A stretch of 64,000 nt of DNA from Mesorhizobium huakuii. Lineage in GTDB: Bacteria; Pseudomonadota; Alphaproteobacteria; Rhizobiales; Rhizobiaceae. The DNA lies in assembly GCF_030160235.1 (NCBI RefSeq), contig NZ_BSNY01000021.1, forward strand, positions 248,001 to 312,000, in the 5' to 3' direction. Shown in pieces: positions 35,206-44,697 of this stretch. Under the pieces are notes generated by a model, which saw only the letters and a program-made list of their open reading frames with translations, was not told the DNA's origin and did not search any database. The first letter of the stretch is position 1, and the number at the start of each line of letters is the position of its first letter. A program made the translations under genes and the position numbers.

Positions 35206-38200
35206 ATGGCGAGCTGGAAACGTGCGGGATTGCCCGCCGCCGCGATTGGATTGCCGATGAAGCTTTCGCCCGGCCGGCTGTTGGCTGGGCTTGCGGTCAT
35301 TCTTGCGCTGAACGTATCGGCGCTCGCGGCAGAGAAGGATCATGCCACCTGCATGGGCAAGGACATCGAGCCGGACAGGCGCATCGCCGCCTGCACGCCG
35401 ATTGCCGAGGACACCACGGAGATGACGCTCGTCCGTGTCATGGCCCACTTCTATCGAGGCGTCGCCTGGGACGACAGGCGGGATCAAGATCGGGCGATCG
35501 CGGACTACAGTGAGGCGATTGCGCTCGATCCCAAACAGGCCTCGCCATACTTCAACCGCGGAGCCGATTGGTACGACAAGGGAGACGACGACCGGGCCAT
35601 CGCGGATTTCAATGTCGCCATCAGGCTGGAACCATCGTCCAGCGATGCTTATTCCAGCCGAGGCGCCGCCTTCCTGCGCAAAGGCAAGACCGACGCGGCC
35701 ATTCTCGATTTTCAGCAGGCGATCGAGGCCGATCCCCGCAACGGCAAGGCGCATGCCGGCCTCGGGATAGCCTGGGACAGGAAGAACGACCTGGTGCGCG
35801 CAATCGCCGAATACGACGAGGCGATCCGCATCGATCCGCAGGACGCGATCGTCTATCTCAACCGCGGCATTGCCCGCGCCGCCAAGGGCGAATTCGATCC
35901 CGCCATCGCCGATTATGACATGGCGCTGGGCCTCGATCCCAAAAACGCCGATGCCTATGCCAACCGCGGTGCCGCCTGGCTGGGCAAGAACGATTGGATT
36001 CGCGCGATTTCCGATGCCAGCAAGGCAATCGAACTCGATGCCGCAGGTATCGACGGTTACTATTACCGAGCCGTAGCGTGGGCAAGCAAGGGCAACGACG
36101 ATCGCGCCATAGCCGATTTCGACAGAGCGATCGCGCTTGATGCAAACTATGCCGGGGCCTATTTCGGCCGCTCCCTGGTGCGCACCCGCAGCGGCGACAC
36201 CACCGGCGCGGCCGCCGATTGCCGAAAGGCCGTCGAGCTCGATCCGAAAAAGGCAGGTGGCTGCGACGCAGGGCCGGTGGGCGCGAAGGCGCCGGCTGTG
36301 CCACAGACACCCAAGCCTGCCGCGTCCCCGGTGTACGAACCGCTGCAACTATACCCCAAGGAGGATCACTCCGAACTCGTTGCCTGGAATCTCAAACGGG
36401 GGCTGGAGCAGCAGATGCAAGGCGACGTCGGAGGCGCGATAGATTCATTCAGCTTCGCGATCCAGCTGGATCCTTACAACGCCGAGGCTTTTTACGATCG
36501 GGCGCTTGCCGAGGCATCCCAGGGAAATTACGCCACTGCCGCCACCGACTGCCGGCGCGCCATCGAACTCGACCGGAAGCGCGCAGGCTCTTGCAGCGAA
36601 CACGCCCCGGGCGAAACAGCTCCGTCGGTAGCCACGGGGAAAGACCCGGCGGCCGCAAGAATCCTGCTCGAGCGCGCCGAGGCGCGGCTCGCAAAATATG
36701 GCGTCGAAGGCGCAATTCTCGATCTCGACAAGGTGATCAGCCTGGGTCCCGAGAGCGCCGAAGCCTATTTGAGGCGAGCCGTCGCCAGGACACTGAAAGG
36801 CGATACGGTCGGTGCGGCGGCGGATTGCCGTCGCGCCGCCGAACTCGATCCAAAATGGGCGGGAGGCTGCGGTGAACAGGTTGTGGGTAACCACAGCAAA
36901 CCGCCACCATTGCCGGACACACGACAGCCGACGCCGTCAGCCGTCGTTCCCGATGTAACGGCCACGCAAGACACGCTGGCCGCGAAGGCCCTGGAGGCTA
37001 CCGACCCGCAGGCCCTGGAAGCGATCCTGGGCGGCGATGCCTTCCTGGACATGGGCAAGTACGACCAGGCGATCGGCGCCTACAACCACGCGATCGCGCT
37101 CGACCCGAACAACCGGTTCGCCTATTTCGGCCGCGGCAAGGCCTGGGCCGCCAAACGCGCCTACCAGCAGGCGATCGCCGACTACGGCAAAGTCATCGAA
37201 CGCGCTCCCAATTTTGCCCCGGCGCATTTTCGCCGGGGTCTCGCAAAGGTCACCCTTGGCGACATCGATGGCGCTCACGCCGATTGCGACCGAGCCGCGA
37301 CGCTCGATCCAAAGGCGCGCGACGCATTTTACTGCAAAGGCATGGCTCAGCATGCCAAGGGCGACGCAGGAAGCGCCATCGCTGCTTATTCGGTGGCGAT
37401 CAGGATCGATCCGAAGGATGACGCGAGCTATTACGGGCGCGGCATGGCGTGGGCCGACGGCAAGGACTATTCGAAGGCGATTGACGACTTCGATCAGGCC
37501 ATAAAGCTCAGCCCCGGCAATCCAGACTATACGGTTGCGCGCAATGCGGCGGTGGCTGCGCTGGCAGAAGGTGGTGCCGCGCAGGACGCCGTCCGCTCGG
37601 ACCCGAAGAACCTCAAGGCTTTCATCGACAGCGGCGACGCCTTCTACGACAAAGGCAAATTCGATCGCGCCATCACCGAATACAGCAAGGCGATTGCGCT
37701 CGATCCAAGAAAGGCCTCGGCCTATGTCGGCCGCGGTTTGTCGCTCGTCGAGAAGGGCATGTACGACGCAGCCGTCACCGACTTCGGCGAGGTGATTAGA
37801 CTCTATCCCGGTTATTCAGATGCCTACATCGGCCGTGCTGTCGCGTGGACGAACAAGAACGAGCTGGATCGTGCCATCGCCGACTACAGCCGCGCGATCA
37901 AACTCAACCCGCAATATGCGCCGGCTTATTTTGCGCGTGGCACTGTCTGGTTCACCAAGGGCGACTACGACCCGGCGATTGCCGACTTCGACCAGGCGCT
38001 GAAGCTCAATCCAAAGATGGCCCTCGCCCGCAAGGGTCGCAAGTTGGCAATGGTTGCAAGAGATGAAGCGAACGCATCGAAGATACCTGGCCAGGCCGCT
38101 GGCCGGGCTGGCGAGCAAGCGACCAGGCCGAGTTGGACTTCGCTGGCCGCGCAGACCTTCAACAAGGGTCGAGCGCTGTATGGAAAGGACGACTATGACG

Positions 38201-38757
38201 GCGCCATAGCCCTGTATGGCAAGGCAATTTCATTCTTTCCTGCGTTCCACGACGCCTATCTCGCCCGAGCAGAGGCCTGGGAGGCCAAGCGCGACTACGC
38301 GCATGCGGTCGCCGATTACAGCCAGGCGATTGCGCTCAATCCCGGTCTTGCCGAAACCTACTACGACCGTGGTCAGAACCTCGGATTCCAGGGAGATTAC
38401 GACGGGGCGCTCGCGGACTACGACAAGGCCATCAGTCTCCACACCTCGGACGCAAGGTTCTATGCCGATCGGGGCCTCATATGGATGGGCAGGCATGAGG
38501 ACGTCGCAGCGTTGCGCGATTTCGAAAAGGCACTCAGCCTCGATCGCAGAAACCCCTTTGCCTATTTGGGCCGAGGCGTGATCAGGACCAGCAGGGTGGA
38601 CTATGACGGCGCCATCGCCGATTTCAGCCAGGCAATAAGGCTCCAACCGGATTTCGCCGCCGCCTACGACGCGCGAAGCCAGGCGTGGGAAGCCAAGGGC
38701 AATCACAAGCGCGCCGAGGCCGACCGCAAGAAAGCGCTGAGCCTCGGGGCGAAGTAG
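35206..38757 (+). CDS. Large secreted TPR repeat protein
   Basis: A 1183-residue protein with a signal-type segment ('LAGLAVILALNVSALAA', about residues 25-41) followed by some two dozen tetratricopeptide repeats of the form A-x-x-Y-x-N-R-G-x-A-W-x-x-K-G-D-x-D-R-A-I-A-D-Y. Pro/Ala-rich linkers near residues 360-390, 460-480 and 560-590 split the repeats into blocks. Several repeats end with 'AAADCRRAAELDPKWAGGC', a cysteine-bearing variant. ATG 35206 is preceded by GGGGGGAGG. TPR arrays are protein-binding scaffolds, here probably periplasmic. The partner may be the next gene, 24 bases downstream. Confidence 0.85.
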   Translation: MASWKRAGLPAAAIGLPMKLSPGRLLAGLAVILALNVSALAAEKDHATCMGKDIEPDRRIAACTPIAEDTTEMTLVRVMAHFYRGVAWDDRRDQDRAIADYSEAIALDPKQASPYFNRGADWYDKGDDDRAIADFNVAIRLEPSSSDAYSSRGAAFLRKGKTDAAILDFQQAIEADPRNGKAHAGLGIAWDRKNDLVRAIAEYDEAIRIDPQDAIVYLNRGIARAAKGEFDPAIADYDMALGLDPKNADAYANRGAAWLGKNDWIRAISDASKAIELDAAGIDGYYYRAVAWASKGNDDRAIADFDRAIALDANYAGAYFGRSLVRTRSGDTTGAAADCRKAVELDPKKAGGCDAGPVGAKAPAVPQTPKPAASPVYEPLQLYPKEDHSELVAWNLKRGLEQQMQGDVGGAIDSFSFAIQLDPYNAEAFYDRALAEASQGNYATAATDCRRAIELDRKRAGSCSEHAPGETAPSVATGKDPAAARILLERAEARLAKYGVEGAILDLDKVISLGPESAEAYLRRAVARTLKGDTVGAAADCRRAAELDPKWAGGCGEQVVGNHSKPPPLPDTRQPTPSAVVPDVTATQDTLAAKALEATDPQALEAILGGDAFLDMGKYDQAIGAYNHAIALDPNNRFAYFGRGKAWAAKRAYQQAIADYGKVIERAPNFAPAHFRRGLAKVTLGDIDGAHADCDRAATLDPKARDAFYCKGMAQHAKGDAGSAIAAYSVAIRIDPKDDASYYGRGMAWADGKDYSKAIDDFDQAIKLSPGNPDYTVARNAAVAALAEGGAAQDAVRSDPKNLKAFIDSGDAFYDKGKFDRAITEYSKAIALDPRKASAYVGRGLSLVEKGMYDAAVTDFGEVIRLYPGYSDAYIGRAVAWTNKNELDRAIADYSRAIKLNPQYAPAYFARGTVWFTKGDYDPAIADFDQALKLNPKMALARKGRKLAMVARDEANASKIPGQAAGRAGEQATRPSWTSLAAQTFNKGRALYGKDDYDGAIALYGKAISFFPAFHDAYLARAEAWEAKRDYAHAVADYSQAIALNPGLAETYYDRGQNLGFQGDYDGALADYDKAISLHTSDARFYADRGLIWMGRHEDVAALRDFEKALSLDRRNPFAYLGRGVIRTSRVDYDGAIADFSQAIRLQPDFAAAYDARSQAWEAKGNHKRAEADRKKALSLGAK

Positions 38758-38781
38758 AAACAAGGCTCGGGAGGCCGCCGG

Positions 38782-39565
38782 ATGACGCTTTGGAAACCTT
38801 TAGGCGTGGCGGCAATAGCCGCCTTGTCCTTTGTCGCGGTCAAGGCAGTGCCCTGGGCGCTCGGCTTTGCTGGCGGTAAATATCTCTACCAGACAGTGGC
38901 GGGCTCGCCCGATCCGCAGACGCTGACCACGGCTCAGGTGAGCGAACAGATTGAGAGCCAGGGGAACCAGATCTTCAAGGCAATCAAGCAGGAGTTTCCT
39001 GACGACTATGATGCCGTCGTGGAAAAGATCACGGCCGTGGCGAGGATTGGAAATGTCGATCAGGTGCGAAACACGAGCAGGATGGCGGTCGCCGATCTCA
39101 GGCAACGATACGCATCCCTGCTGTCCTCGGCTCCGGACAGCAAGGCCGCCGAAGCCCTGCGCGCGCAATTGGACATGCTCAACCATGTCATGGCGCGGGA
39201 AACCGCTGCCGCCTGCAACAACTACCTGCGCCATGGGCCGGGCGCGCTCAGCACACCTGACCAACCAGGACTTCCTGGGCGACATGGACAAGATCGGCGC
39301 CACCCTGTTCCACGCCTTCGGCGCGGCGAAAAGAGGCGGCCTGCCGGCCGCTTCAGCCAGCGATGAGGACTGGTCGCGGCTGGCCGACGCTTTCATCAAG
39401 GCCGGCGGCGCTTCCGTCGAGATGAATGCCATTGCCAATGTCAGCCTGGAATTCGAAGGTCTCTGCCCGGCAGTCGCGAAACTTTATACATCCGCCCTGT
39501 CGTTGCAGGGTGAGCCAGGGCGGCACATCAAAACCACTTTGCTCTATGAGATCGCCCGGAATTAG
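38782..39565 (+). pseudogene. Membrane-anchored protein of unknown function, frameshifted
   Basis: The N-terminal frame starts at 38782 with a hydrophobic anchor ('PLGVAAIAALSFVAVKAVPW') and a helical region with 'QIFKAIKQEFPDDYDAVVEK'. After '...YLRHGPGALS' the sense continues in the +1 frame as 'HLTNQDFLGDMDKIGATLFH' and ends with 'HIKTTLLYEIARN'. One extra base near 39250-39257 explains the break; the span of 784 bases is one over a multiple of three. Restored length is about 260 residues. It follows the TPR gene by 24 bases and may work with it. I do not recognise the family. Confidence 0.7.
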
Positions 39566-39597
39566 CGGATCCGCGCGTTGATGAGGATCTGTCACAC

Positions 39598-39621
39598 CTG
39601 GCGAGCCCCTTTGCTCGCCAG
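39598..39621. terminator. Hairpin between convergent genes
   Basis: CTGGCGAGC (39598-39606) and GCTCGCCAG (39613-39621) form a nine-pair stem. It lies between the end of the frameshifted gene and the convergent thiamine-precursor binding protein, followed by GCATTTCCTTT on the plus strand. Confidence 0.5.
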
Positions 39622-39655
39622 GCATTTCCTTTGGTTCGCCAGGCAGATTGACCAC

Positions 39656-40672
39656 CTAGCCCAGCGTTGAATTGCTGAAATACCCCGCAAAATCAGGGCG
39701 CTGTGTCATAACCTTGCCATCGACGTCGCGCAAAATGCCCGCGCTGAAGAGATAGTTGCCAATCGCGTCCATCTTGGCCGGATCCATCATGCCGATGGCG
39801 CCGTTTTCCGCGCGCAGATAGTGCCCGTCGATGAGCGCCTTCAGCGACGCCTCGATCAATGCCGGATTGGTCAACGCATCCTTGTTGGCGGCGATCAGCA
39901 GCGCGGCGGCTTCCCCGGGATGATCGACGGTGAACTGATAGCCGCGCCGCGTTGCCTGGATAAAGGCCGACGCCAGCGTCGGGTTTGCCTTGAGATAGGC
40001 TTCGCTCGAGGAGATCAGCGTCGTATGCTCATCGGGCACGCCGTAGTCGGCATAGACGAAGCTGCGCTGCTTGATGCCTTTGAGTTCGGCCTCGACGCCC
40101 TCCCAGGTCGAGACCTCGAGCGTGAAATCGACCGAGCCGTTGGCCAGCGCTTCATAGGCGGAGGTGCCGAGCGTCACTGTTTCGAAATTGCCCTTGCCGC
40201 CATCATGGCGGATGATGGTCGAGATCAGCGCGTTTTCCCAGGCGCTGCCGAAACCGCCATAGGTCAGGCCGTCAAGATCCCTGGGACTTTTGATCTCGCT
40301 GCGCGCCGCATTGAAGACCACGCGGCCGGTTTCCGACTGCACCACGGCGTAGACGGCCTTCAAGTCGGCCCCGGCGGTCTTCTGGGTGAACAGGCTGATG
40401 GTGCCGTTGATGCCGAAATCGGCAACGCGGTTGGCGACCAGCGTGCCGGCGCCGGTATCGCTGTAGGGCAGAATGTCGACCTCGAGACCGGCCTCGCGGT
40501 AGAACCCCTTGTCGCGGGCGACGAACAGCCCGATGTGGTTGGTGTTGACCGTCCAGTCCAGCGCGACGGTGACTTTTGGCGTCGCCGCGTAGGAGCGGCT
40601 CGCTCCGGCGATCAGCGGAAGACCGCTGGCAAGGGTGAGCAGCAAGGCCTGCCGGCGTGTCACATCAGTCAT
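39656..40672 (-). CDS. thiY: ABC transporter substrate-binding protein for thiamine precursor (ThiY-like)
   Basis: A 338-residue periplasmic protein of the NMT1/THI5-like group. A twin-arginine-type signal ('TRRQALLLTLASGLPLIAG') is followed by 'VALDWTVNTNHIGLFVARDK' and 'YGGFGSAWENALISTIIRHD', typical of ThiY, which binds N-formyl-aminomethyl-pyrimidine or HMP. ATG 40672 has AAGGA seven bases upstream. Its start lies within the end of the ATPase gene. The TPP riboswitch at the head of the operon supports a thiamine-precursor role. Confidence 0.82.
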   Translation of the reverse strand: MTDVTRRQALLLTLASGLPLIAGASRSYAATPKVTVALDWTVNTNHIGLFVARDKGFYREAGLEVDILPYSDTGAGTLVANRVADFGINGTISLFTQKTAGADLKAVYAVVQSETGRVVFNAARSEIKSPRDLDGLTYGGFGSAWENALISTIIRHDGGKGNFETVTLGTSAYEALANGSVDFTLEVSTWEGVEAELKGIKQRSFVYADYGVPDEHTTLISSSEAYLKANPTLASAFIQATRRGYQFTVDHPGEAAALLIAANKDALTNPALIEASLKALIDGHYLRAENGAIGMMDPAKMDAIGNYLFSAGILRDVDGKVMTQRPDFAGYFSNSTLG

Positions 40673-41426
40673 GGTCATGTCCTTTGGATGGTTGAGGGTT
40701 GAGCAAGATGTCGAGGATCTCGGCCTCGACTGCGCCGGCCTGCTGCGCGGCGCTCGGATCGCGCGGACGCGGCAACGGCACCCTGATTTCACGCAGCACA
40801 CGGGCCGGGCGCGCCGACAGCACATAGATGCGGTCGGACAGGAACACGGCCTCGCGCACATCGTGCGTGATCAGCAGCGCCGTCCAGCGATGGTGCCGCC
40901 ACATCTGCTCGAGCCAACGCTGCATGGCCGCGCGAGTCAGTGCGTCGAGCGCGCCGAACGGCTCGTCGAGCAAAAGCATGTCGCGCTCCTGCACCACCGT
41001 GCGCAGCAATGCCGCCCGCTGGCGCATGCCGCCCGAAAGCTGTGCCGGAAAATGCCGCTCGAAGCCGGCAAGGCCGAACTCGGCAAACAGCGGCGCGACA
41101 CGGGCCCGCGCCGCCTTGCGTTTGACGCCTTGTACTTCGAGCCCGAGCGTCGTGTTGTCGAGGATGCGCCGCCACGGCATCAGCGCGTCTCGCTGCGGCA
41201 TGAAGGCGAAGTGCCGGCCATGGTCGTCAAGCGGCATGCCGTCGAACAACATCTCGCCTTCGCCATGCTCGGCACCCGTCAGAAGCTGGAACAGCGTCGA
41301 CTTGCCGGCGCCCGAAGGCCCAAGGATCGAGACGAATTCGCCGGCACCGACGCTGAGCGAAATGTCGCCGAGCACGTCGAGCCCGCCAAAGGCCTTGCGC
41401 ACATGCCGCAATTCGAGCCGGCTCAT
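40665..41426 (-). CDS. thiZ: ABC transporter ATP-binding protein (ThiZ-like)
   Basis: A 253-residue ATPase of the nitrate/taurine/pyrimidine subgroup. Walker A is 'GPSGAGKST', the signature 'LSGGMRQRAALLRTVV', Walker B 'MLLLDEPFGALD', and the switch 'THDVREA'. It overlaps the permease by four bases and the binding-protein gene by eight. All motifs are intact. It powers uptake of a thiamine pyrimidine precursor, as inferred from the riboswitch and neighbours. Confidence 0.85.
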   Translation of the reverse strand: MSRLELRHVRKAFGGLDVLGDISLSVGAGEFVSILGPSGAGKSTLFQLLTGAEHGEGEMLFDGMPLDDHGRHFAFMPQRDALMPWRRILDNTTLGLEVQGVKRKAARARVAPLFAEFGLAGFERHFPAQLSGGMRQRAALLRTVVQERDMLLLDEPFGALDALTRAAMQRWLEQMWRHHRWTALLITHDVREAVFLSDRIYVLSARPARVLREIRVPLPRPRDPSAAQQAGAVEAEILDILLNPQPSKGHDHD

Positions 41427-42235
41427 CGCCCCTGCCCTGCCGGCTGACGGCCGATCCGTTCCCAGGGCATGGCGAGGCGCTGCAAGAGCGCCGTCAGCCC
41501 GAACAGGATCAGCGTGAGCGCGGCACTGACGCCGACCGCGGCCAGCACCAGATCGGGGCGGAAATTGTTCTTGGCGTTGAGCATGTAGATGCCCAACCCC
41601 TTCGCCGCACCGGCATATTCGGCGAAGATGGCGCCGACCACGGCATAGGTGATGGAGATCCGCAGGCCGGCGAAGAAATAGAGCAGTGCCGAAGGCAGCC
41701 GCGCCAGCATGAAGATGCGCCAGCGCCCTGCCCCCATGGCGCGCAGCATCTGGCCGATCTCGACCTCGGTCGCCTCGTAGCCCTGCACCAGGGCCACCAG
41801 CATCGGGAAGAAGGTGACCAGCGCCACCAGCATGACCTTCGGCATCAAACCGAAGCCGAACCACAGCACCACCAGCGGCGCGATGGCCACCAGCGGCAAG
41901 GTCTGGCTGACGATGAAGACAGGAAACAGCGCGCGTCGCAGCGGCTGGAAGAAGTCGACCAGCATAGACAGCGCGAAAGCAGCACCAAGCGAGCAGGCAA
42001 AGCCGATCAGTGTGGCGCGGATGGTGGGAATGGCGTTGTCGATCAGCGCCTCGCGATTGAGCATCGCCTGTTCGAAGACGCGTGACGGCGCCGGCAGGAT
42101 CGTCGGCTTGATGCCGGAATAATTTGCGTAGAGTTCCCAGGCCACGAGCAGCAACCCGACCGACATCACGGCCGGTGCCGCCTTGGCGAAGAGGCCCGCG
42201 AACTGCCGCGGGCGGCTGGGTGACGATGAGACCAC
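41423..42235 (-). CDS. thiX: ABC transporter permease (ThiX-like)
   Basis: A 270-residue permease with about six membrane segments. Typical stretches are 'LPLVAIAPLVVLWFGFGLMP' and the EAA loop 'IGQMLRAMGAGRWRIFMLAR', as in the SsuC/TauC/ThiX group. It follows the YkoF-like gene by 44 bases and overlaps the ATPase gene by four. It completes the three-part importer. Confidence 0.85.
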   Translation of the reverse strand: MVSSSPSRPRQFAGLFAKAAPAVMSVGLLLVAWELYANYSGIKPTILPAPSRVFEQAMLNREALIDNAIPTIRATLIGFACSLGAAFALSMLVDFFQPLRRALFPVFIVSQTLPLVAIAPLVVLWFGFGLMPKVMLVALVTFFPMLVALVQGYEATEVEIGQMLRAMGAGRWRIFMLARLPSALLYFFAGLRISITYAVVGAIFAEYAGAAKGLGIYMLNAKNNFRPDLVLAAVGVSAALTLILFGLTALLQRLAMPWERIGRQPAGQGR

Positions 42236-42279
42236 GAGAGGACAACCTTGACGGCCGCGCGAAAGGAAACGCGTTCTGT

Positions 42280-42888
42280 TCAGACAGCTGTGGGGCTGTT
42301 GGCGGAAACCGTGACGTCAAGGGTTACGTGGCCGGCGCCCGGCCCGAAGCGGCAGAAGGCTTCGTTCAGCGCCGAAAAGATCGCGCCGGTATCGCCGCGA
42401 AGTTTGGTGCAGAAATTCTTGGAGCGATCGTAGACGCCGGACTGTTTCAGGAAATCGATGCAGCCATAGATTTCGTCCATGTGATCGCCGGTGCCCATCA
42501 CATAGAGCGAGAATTGCGCCGCCGCCGGCTGGCCGGTGGCGGCAGCATTGCGCACCGCGGTGATGGCGGCGTCCTTGCGCGGGCCGAGCGGCCCGACAGG
42601 CCCGCCAAACGCGTCGGAGCGGCAGATCGGATCGTCCGGCTCGCCAGGACAGCCGCGCGAAATGGCGGCCGACAGCACGCAATGCTTACCGCACTGCGCC
42701 GCCGCCACGAACAGGTCGCGCAGCGCCGGGAACAACACTTCGGGCGGACCGACCAGCAAGGTCGAGATGTCGTCGGTCTCGATACGGAGCCGGTCCCGGT
42801 AGGGGTCGAGCGCGCCGAGCGCGCCCAGGATGACGCCGACGAAATCGTCGGCCATGGGATATAGGGAAATCTGTGCGCCTGAAAACAT
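42280..42888 (-). CDS. YkoF-like thiamine/HMP-binding protein
   Basis: A 202-residue protein made of two similar ferredoxin-like halves: 'AQISLYPMADDFVGVILGAL' opens the first and 'AAQFSLYVMGTGDHMDEIYG' the second, which is the YkoF family design. YkoF of Bacillus binds thiamine or its pyrimidine part. ATG 42888 sits directly after the TPP riboswitch; a frame extending to 42978 would run through the riboswitch and is rejected. It is the first gene of the operon and probably hands the precursor on after import. Confidence 0.85.
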   Translation of the reverse strand: MFSGAQISLYPMADDFVGVILGALGALDPYRDRLRIETDDISTLLVGPPEVLFPALRDLFVAAAQCGKHCVLSAAISRGCPGEPDDPICRSDAFGGPVGPLGPRKDAAITAVRNAAATGQPAAAQFSLYVMGTGDHMDEIYGCIDFLKQSGVYDRSKNFCTKLRGDTGAIFSALNEAFCRFGPGAGHVTLDVTVSANSPTAV

Positions 42889-42892
42889 CGCC

Positions 42893-42985
42893 CGCCTCGC
42901 TCCGCTGGTATTACCCAGATCAGCTTCTAGGGTCTGTGGGCTTGCCGCCCCCGTCTCAGCCCCGACCGTACGGAGCACCCCTGTG
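42893..42985 (-). promoter_or_regulatory. TPP riboswitch (THI element)
   Basis: On the minus strand the hallmark segments appear in order: GGGGTGC (42981-42975), GGCTGAGA, a GGGGGC/GCCCAC variable arm, then CTGATCTGGGTAATACCAGC followed by GGAGCGAGG. These are the conserved core of the thiamine pyrophosphate riboswitch. It ends a few bases before the YkoF-like start codon, so it most likely hides the ribosome site when TPP is bound. Confidence 0.95.
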
Positions 42986-43114
42986 GATGGGCGCGTTAAA
43001 GCACCATTCGAGCGGAAGGGAAAGCCGTTTTTTCAGCGTACTGGGCCAAAAGCATTGCACCAGATGCGGCCGTTGCGTGGGCGCCGGGCGGTGCCGTGCT
43101 GTCTGAATTTTGTG

Positions 43115-43139
43115 GGAACCTTCGCCAGGCCGAGAGGTT
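43115..43139 (+). promoter_or_regulatory. EcfG-like promoter upstream of small secreted protein
   Basis: GGAAC (43115-43119), 16 bases, then GGTT (43136-43139): one mismatch from the EcfG pattern. The start codon is 48 bases downstream. Confidence 0.5.
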
Positions 43140-43186
43140 GTCCACCAGTCGCAAGGCGACGAGTTCACAGAAATGGAGACAGGACC

Positions 43187-43495
43187 ATGTTCATGAAAAT
43201 CCTCGCAGCTTCTGCATTCACCGTTGCTCTTGCCACATCCGCGATGGCGCAAAGCAATACCTCAAACGGCATGGGTGGGTCCGGCGGCAGCGGCCAGTCA
43301 GTGACCGTAGAACCGGGCACGCCGGCTTCGCCGAATACGGTCGATCCGGCGGCAACCAACAGCACGACCACCGCGCCGGGCGATATGAACTCCAATGCGG
43401 ACAAGAATTGCCCGACCAACCCGCAGGGCGCACAGACCGATGCCAACGGCAACGCGACGGCACCCACCGTGAACGATAAAAACTGCGGCCAGTAG
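43187..43495 (+). CDS. Small secreted Asn/Thr-rich protein
   Basis: A 102-residue protein with a signal peptide (MFMKILAASAFTVALATSAM, cleavage AMA-QS). The mature part is low-complexity, rich in Asn, Thr, Gly and Pro, with two cysteines in 'DKNCPTNPQG' and 'NDKNCGQ'. GGAGACAGGACC precedes ATG 43187. It resembles the protein at 56389-56688, which also has an N-P-Q-G element and paired cysteines. It should be periplasmic; I know no function. Confidence 0.72.
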   Translation: MFMKILAASAFTVALATSAMAQSNTSNGMGGSGGSGQSVTVEPGTPASPNTVDPAATNSTTTAPGDMNSNADKNCPTNPQGAQTDANGNATAPTVNDKNCGQ

Positions 43496-43582
43496 TTTTT
43501 CGGTCGCAGCCAGGAAAGTCGCGGAGCGCAAGGTCCGCGGCCTTCCGCGTTTCGAGTGTCGAGGTGGTGGACTGTCAAGGAA

Positions 43583-44599
43583 CTATCGTGTCGGCCCGTT
43601 CTGCGGCTCGTAGAACAGCTTTATCTCATGGCGCGACTTTCCGACTTGCGACGGCGTCAACATGGCGTACCATTTCGAGAGCCGCTTGAGCAGACGGCCA
43701 TAGGTGAGATGCTGGACCCTGCCATCGGCAAGATCGAACTCCACGATCCCCCATCGCGTGAATGGCGCCTGGCCTGTCGGCGGGCCTAGCCGCCTGATCT
43801 GCAATCCCAGCCTGACCTTGCGGCCGGCCACATCCAGATAAATGCCCGGGAGAGTGCCCAGCACATGCCATAGGCGGGCAACATGCTCGATCGACATGGC
43901 CGGGGAAATCATCGTGTGAGCCGCATCGAGCCGCGCCCAGACGAAATCACCGACTGGCTGCCGCATTCCCGAAAGGCTGCCTTTGCAGTAGGCGGGCGCC
44001 ACCTCGCTCACCAGCATGCGCATCGCGGTCGCGACGCTGTCGATCAGCGTCCGCAGCGACACCCAGTCTGCTTCGGAAAACGACACCTGCCCGAGAATGT
44101 CGCCATCATCGAAACTGTCGGACATCCTGTGCAGCGTCACACCGCCGTGAACGGCATGCTGGCCGTCCACGGCCAGGCGATGGAGAGGGTGTGGGCCACG
44201 GTAGTTGGGCAATAGCGCCGGGTGAAGATTGAGACCGCCCTTGGGAAAGCTGCCGAGCACGTCGTGTGGTATCAGCGCCGGAAACGCAAAGCAGATCAAC
44301 ACATCGGCTTTGAACTCCGACAACTGGCCGCCGAGTGTGCCCCAATCATAGGGCCGGCCAAATTCGACTAGCCTTACCGCCGTGTTGCCTATATAGCGTT
44401 TGAGCAGAAATCCGCGTTTCAGTCTTCGGCGTAGATTGCCGGTGCTGAAGTGTTTTGGGGGTTGGCGGTACCCCGGCACAACGATCGCATCAATGCGATG
44501 GCCTGCCTCGAGCCACCCTGCCAGAAGCGGCCCGGTGTAATGTGTGATGTCGAGCACGAATACGGCAGAAAGCCGGCCTGACCCGGCCTGCGGGCTCAA
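43583..44599 (-). CDS. Formyltransferase-family protein
   Basis: A protein of up to 338 residues with the fold of 10-formyl-tetrahydrofolate-dependent formyltransferases (FMT, GART, ArnA-like). The catalytic triad region is intact: 'NLHPALLPNYRGPHPLHRLA' supplies Asn and His, and 'GVTLHRMSDSFDDGDILGQ' supplies Asp. The C-terminal domain is not the usual tRNA-binding one. The start is unclear: the longest frame opens with TTG at 44599 and no ATG is near. It lies 98 bases downstream of the lasso-leader-like peptide on the same strand. The amine it formylates is unknown. Confidence 0.78.
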   Translation of the reverse strand: MSPQAGSGRLSAVFVLDITHYTGPLLAGWLEAGHRIDAIVVPGYRQPPKHFSTGNLRRRLKRGFLLKRYIGNTAVRLVEFGRPYDWGTLGGQLSEFKADVLICFAFPALIPHDVLGSFPKGGLNLHPALLPNYRGPHPLHRLAVDGQHAVHGGVTLHRMSDSFDDGDILGQVSFSEADWVSLRTLIDSVATAMRMLVSEVAPAYCKGSLSGMRQPVGDFVWARLDAAHTMISPAMSIEHVARLWHVLGTLPGIYLDVAGRKVRLGLQIRRLGPPTGQAPFTRWGIVEFDLADGRVQHLTYGRLLKRLSKWYAMLTPSQVGKSRHEIKLFYEPQNGPTR

Positions 44600-44697
44600 A
44601 GGCGCCAGCCGTTCGAGGCGCGTCTCAAGCCGATCCCCATCCGGGCAGGTTCAAGAGGCCACCAAGACTCACCGGATTTGCAAAGTCGCCCCGTCGT

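Noticed and set aside
39821-41447. Plus-strand frames opposite the thiamine-precursor importer
   Set aside because: The minus strand has ABC motifs and a riboswitch; the plus frames have neither.
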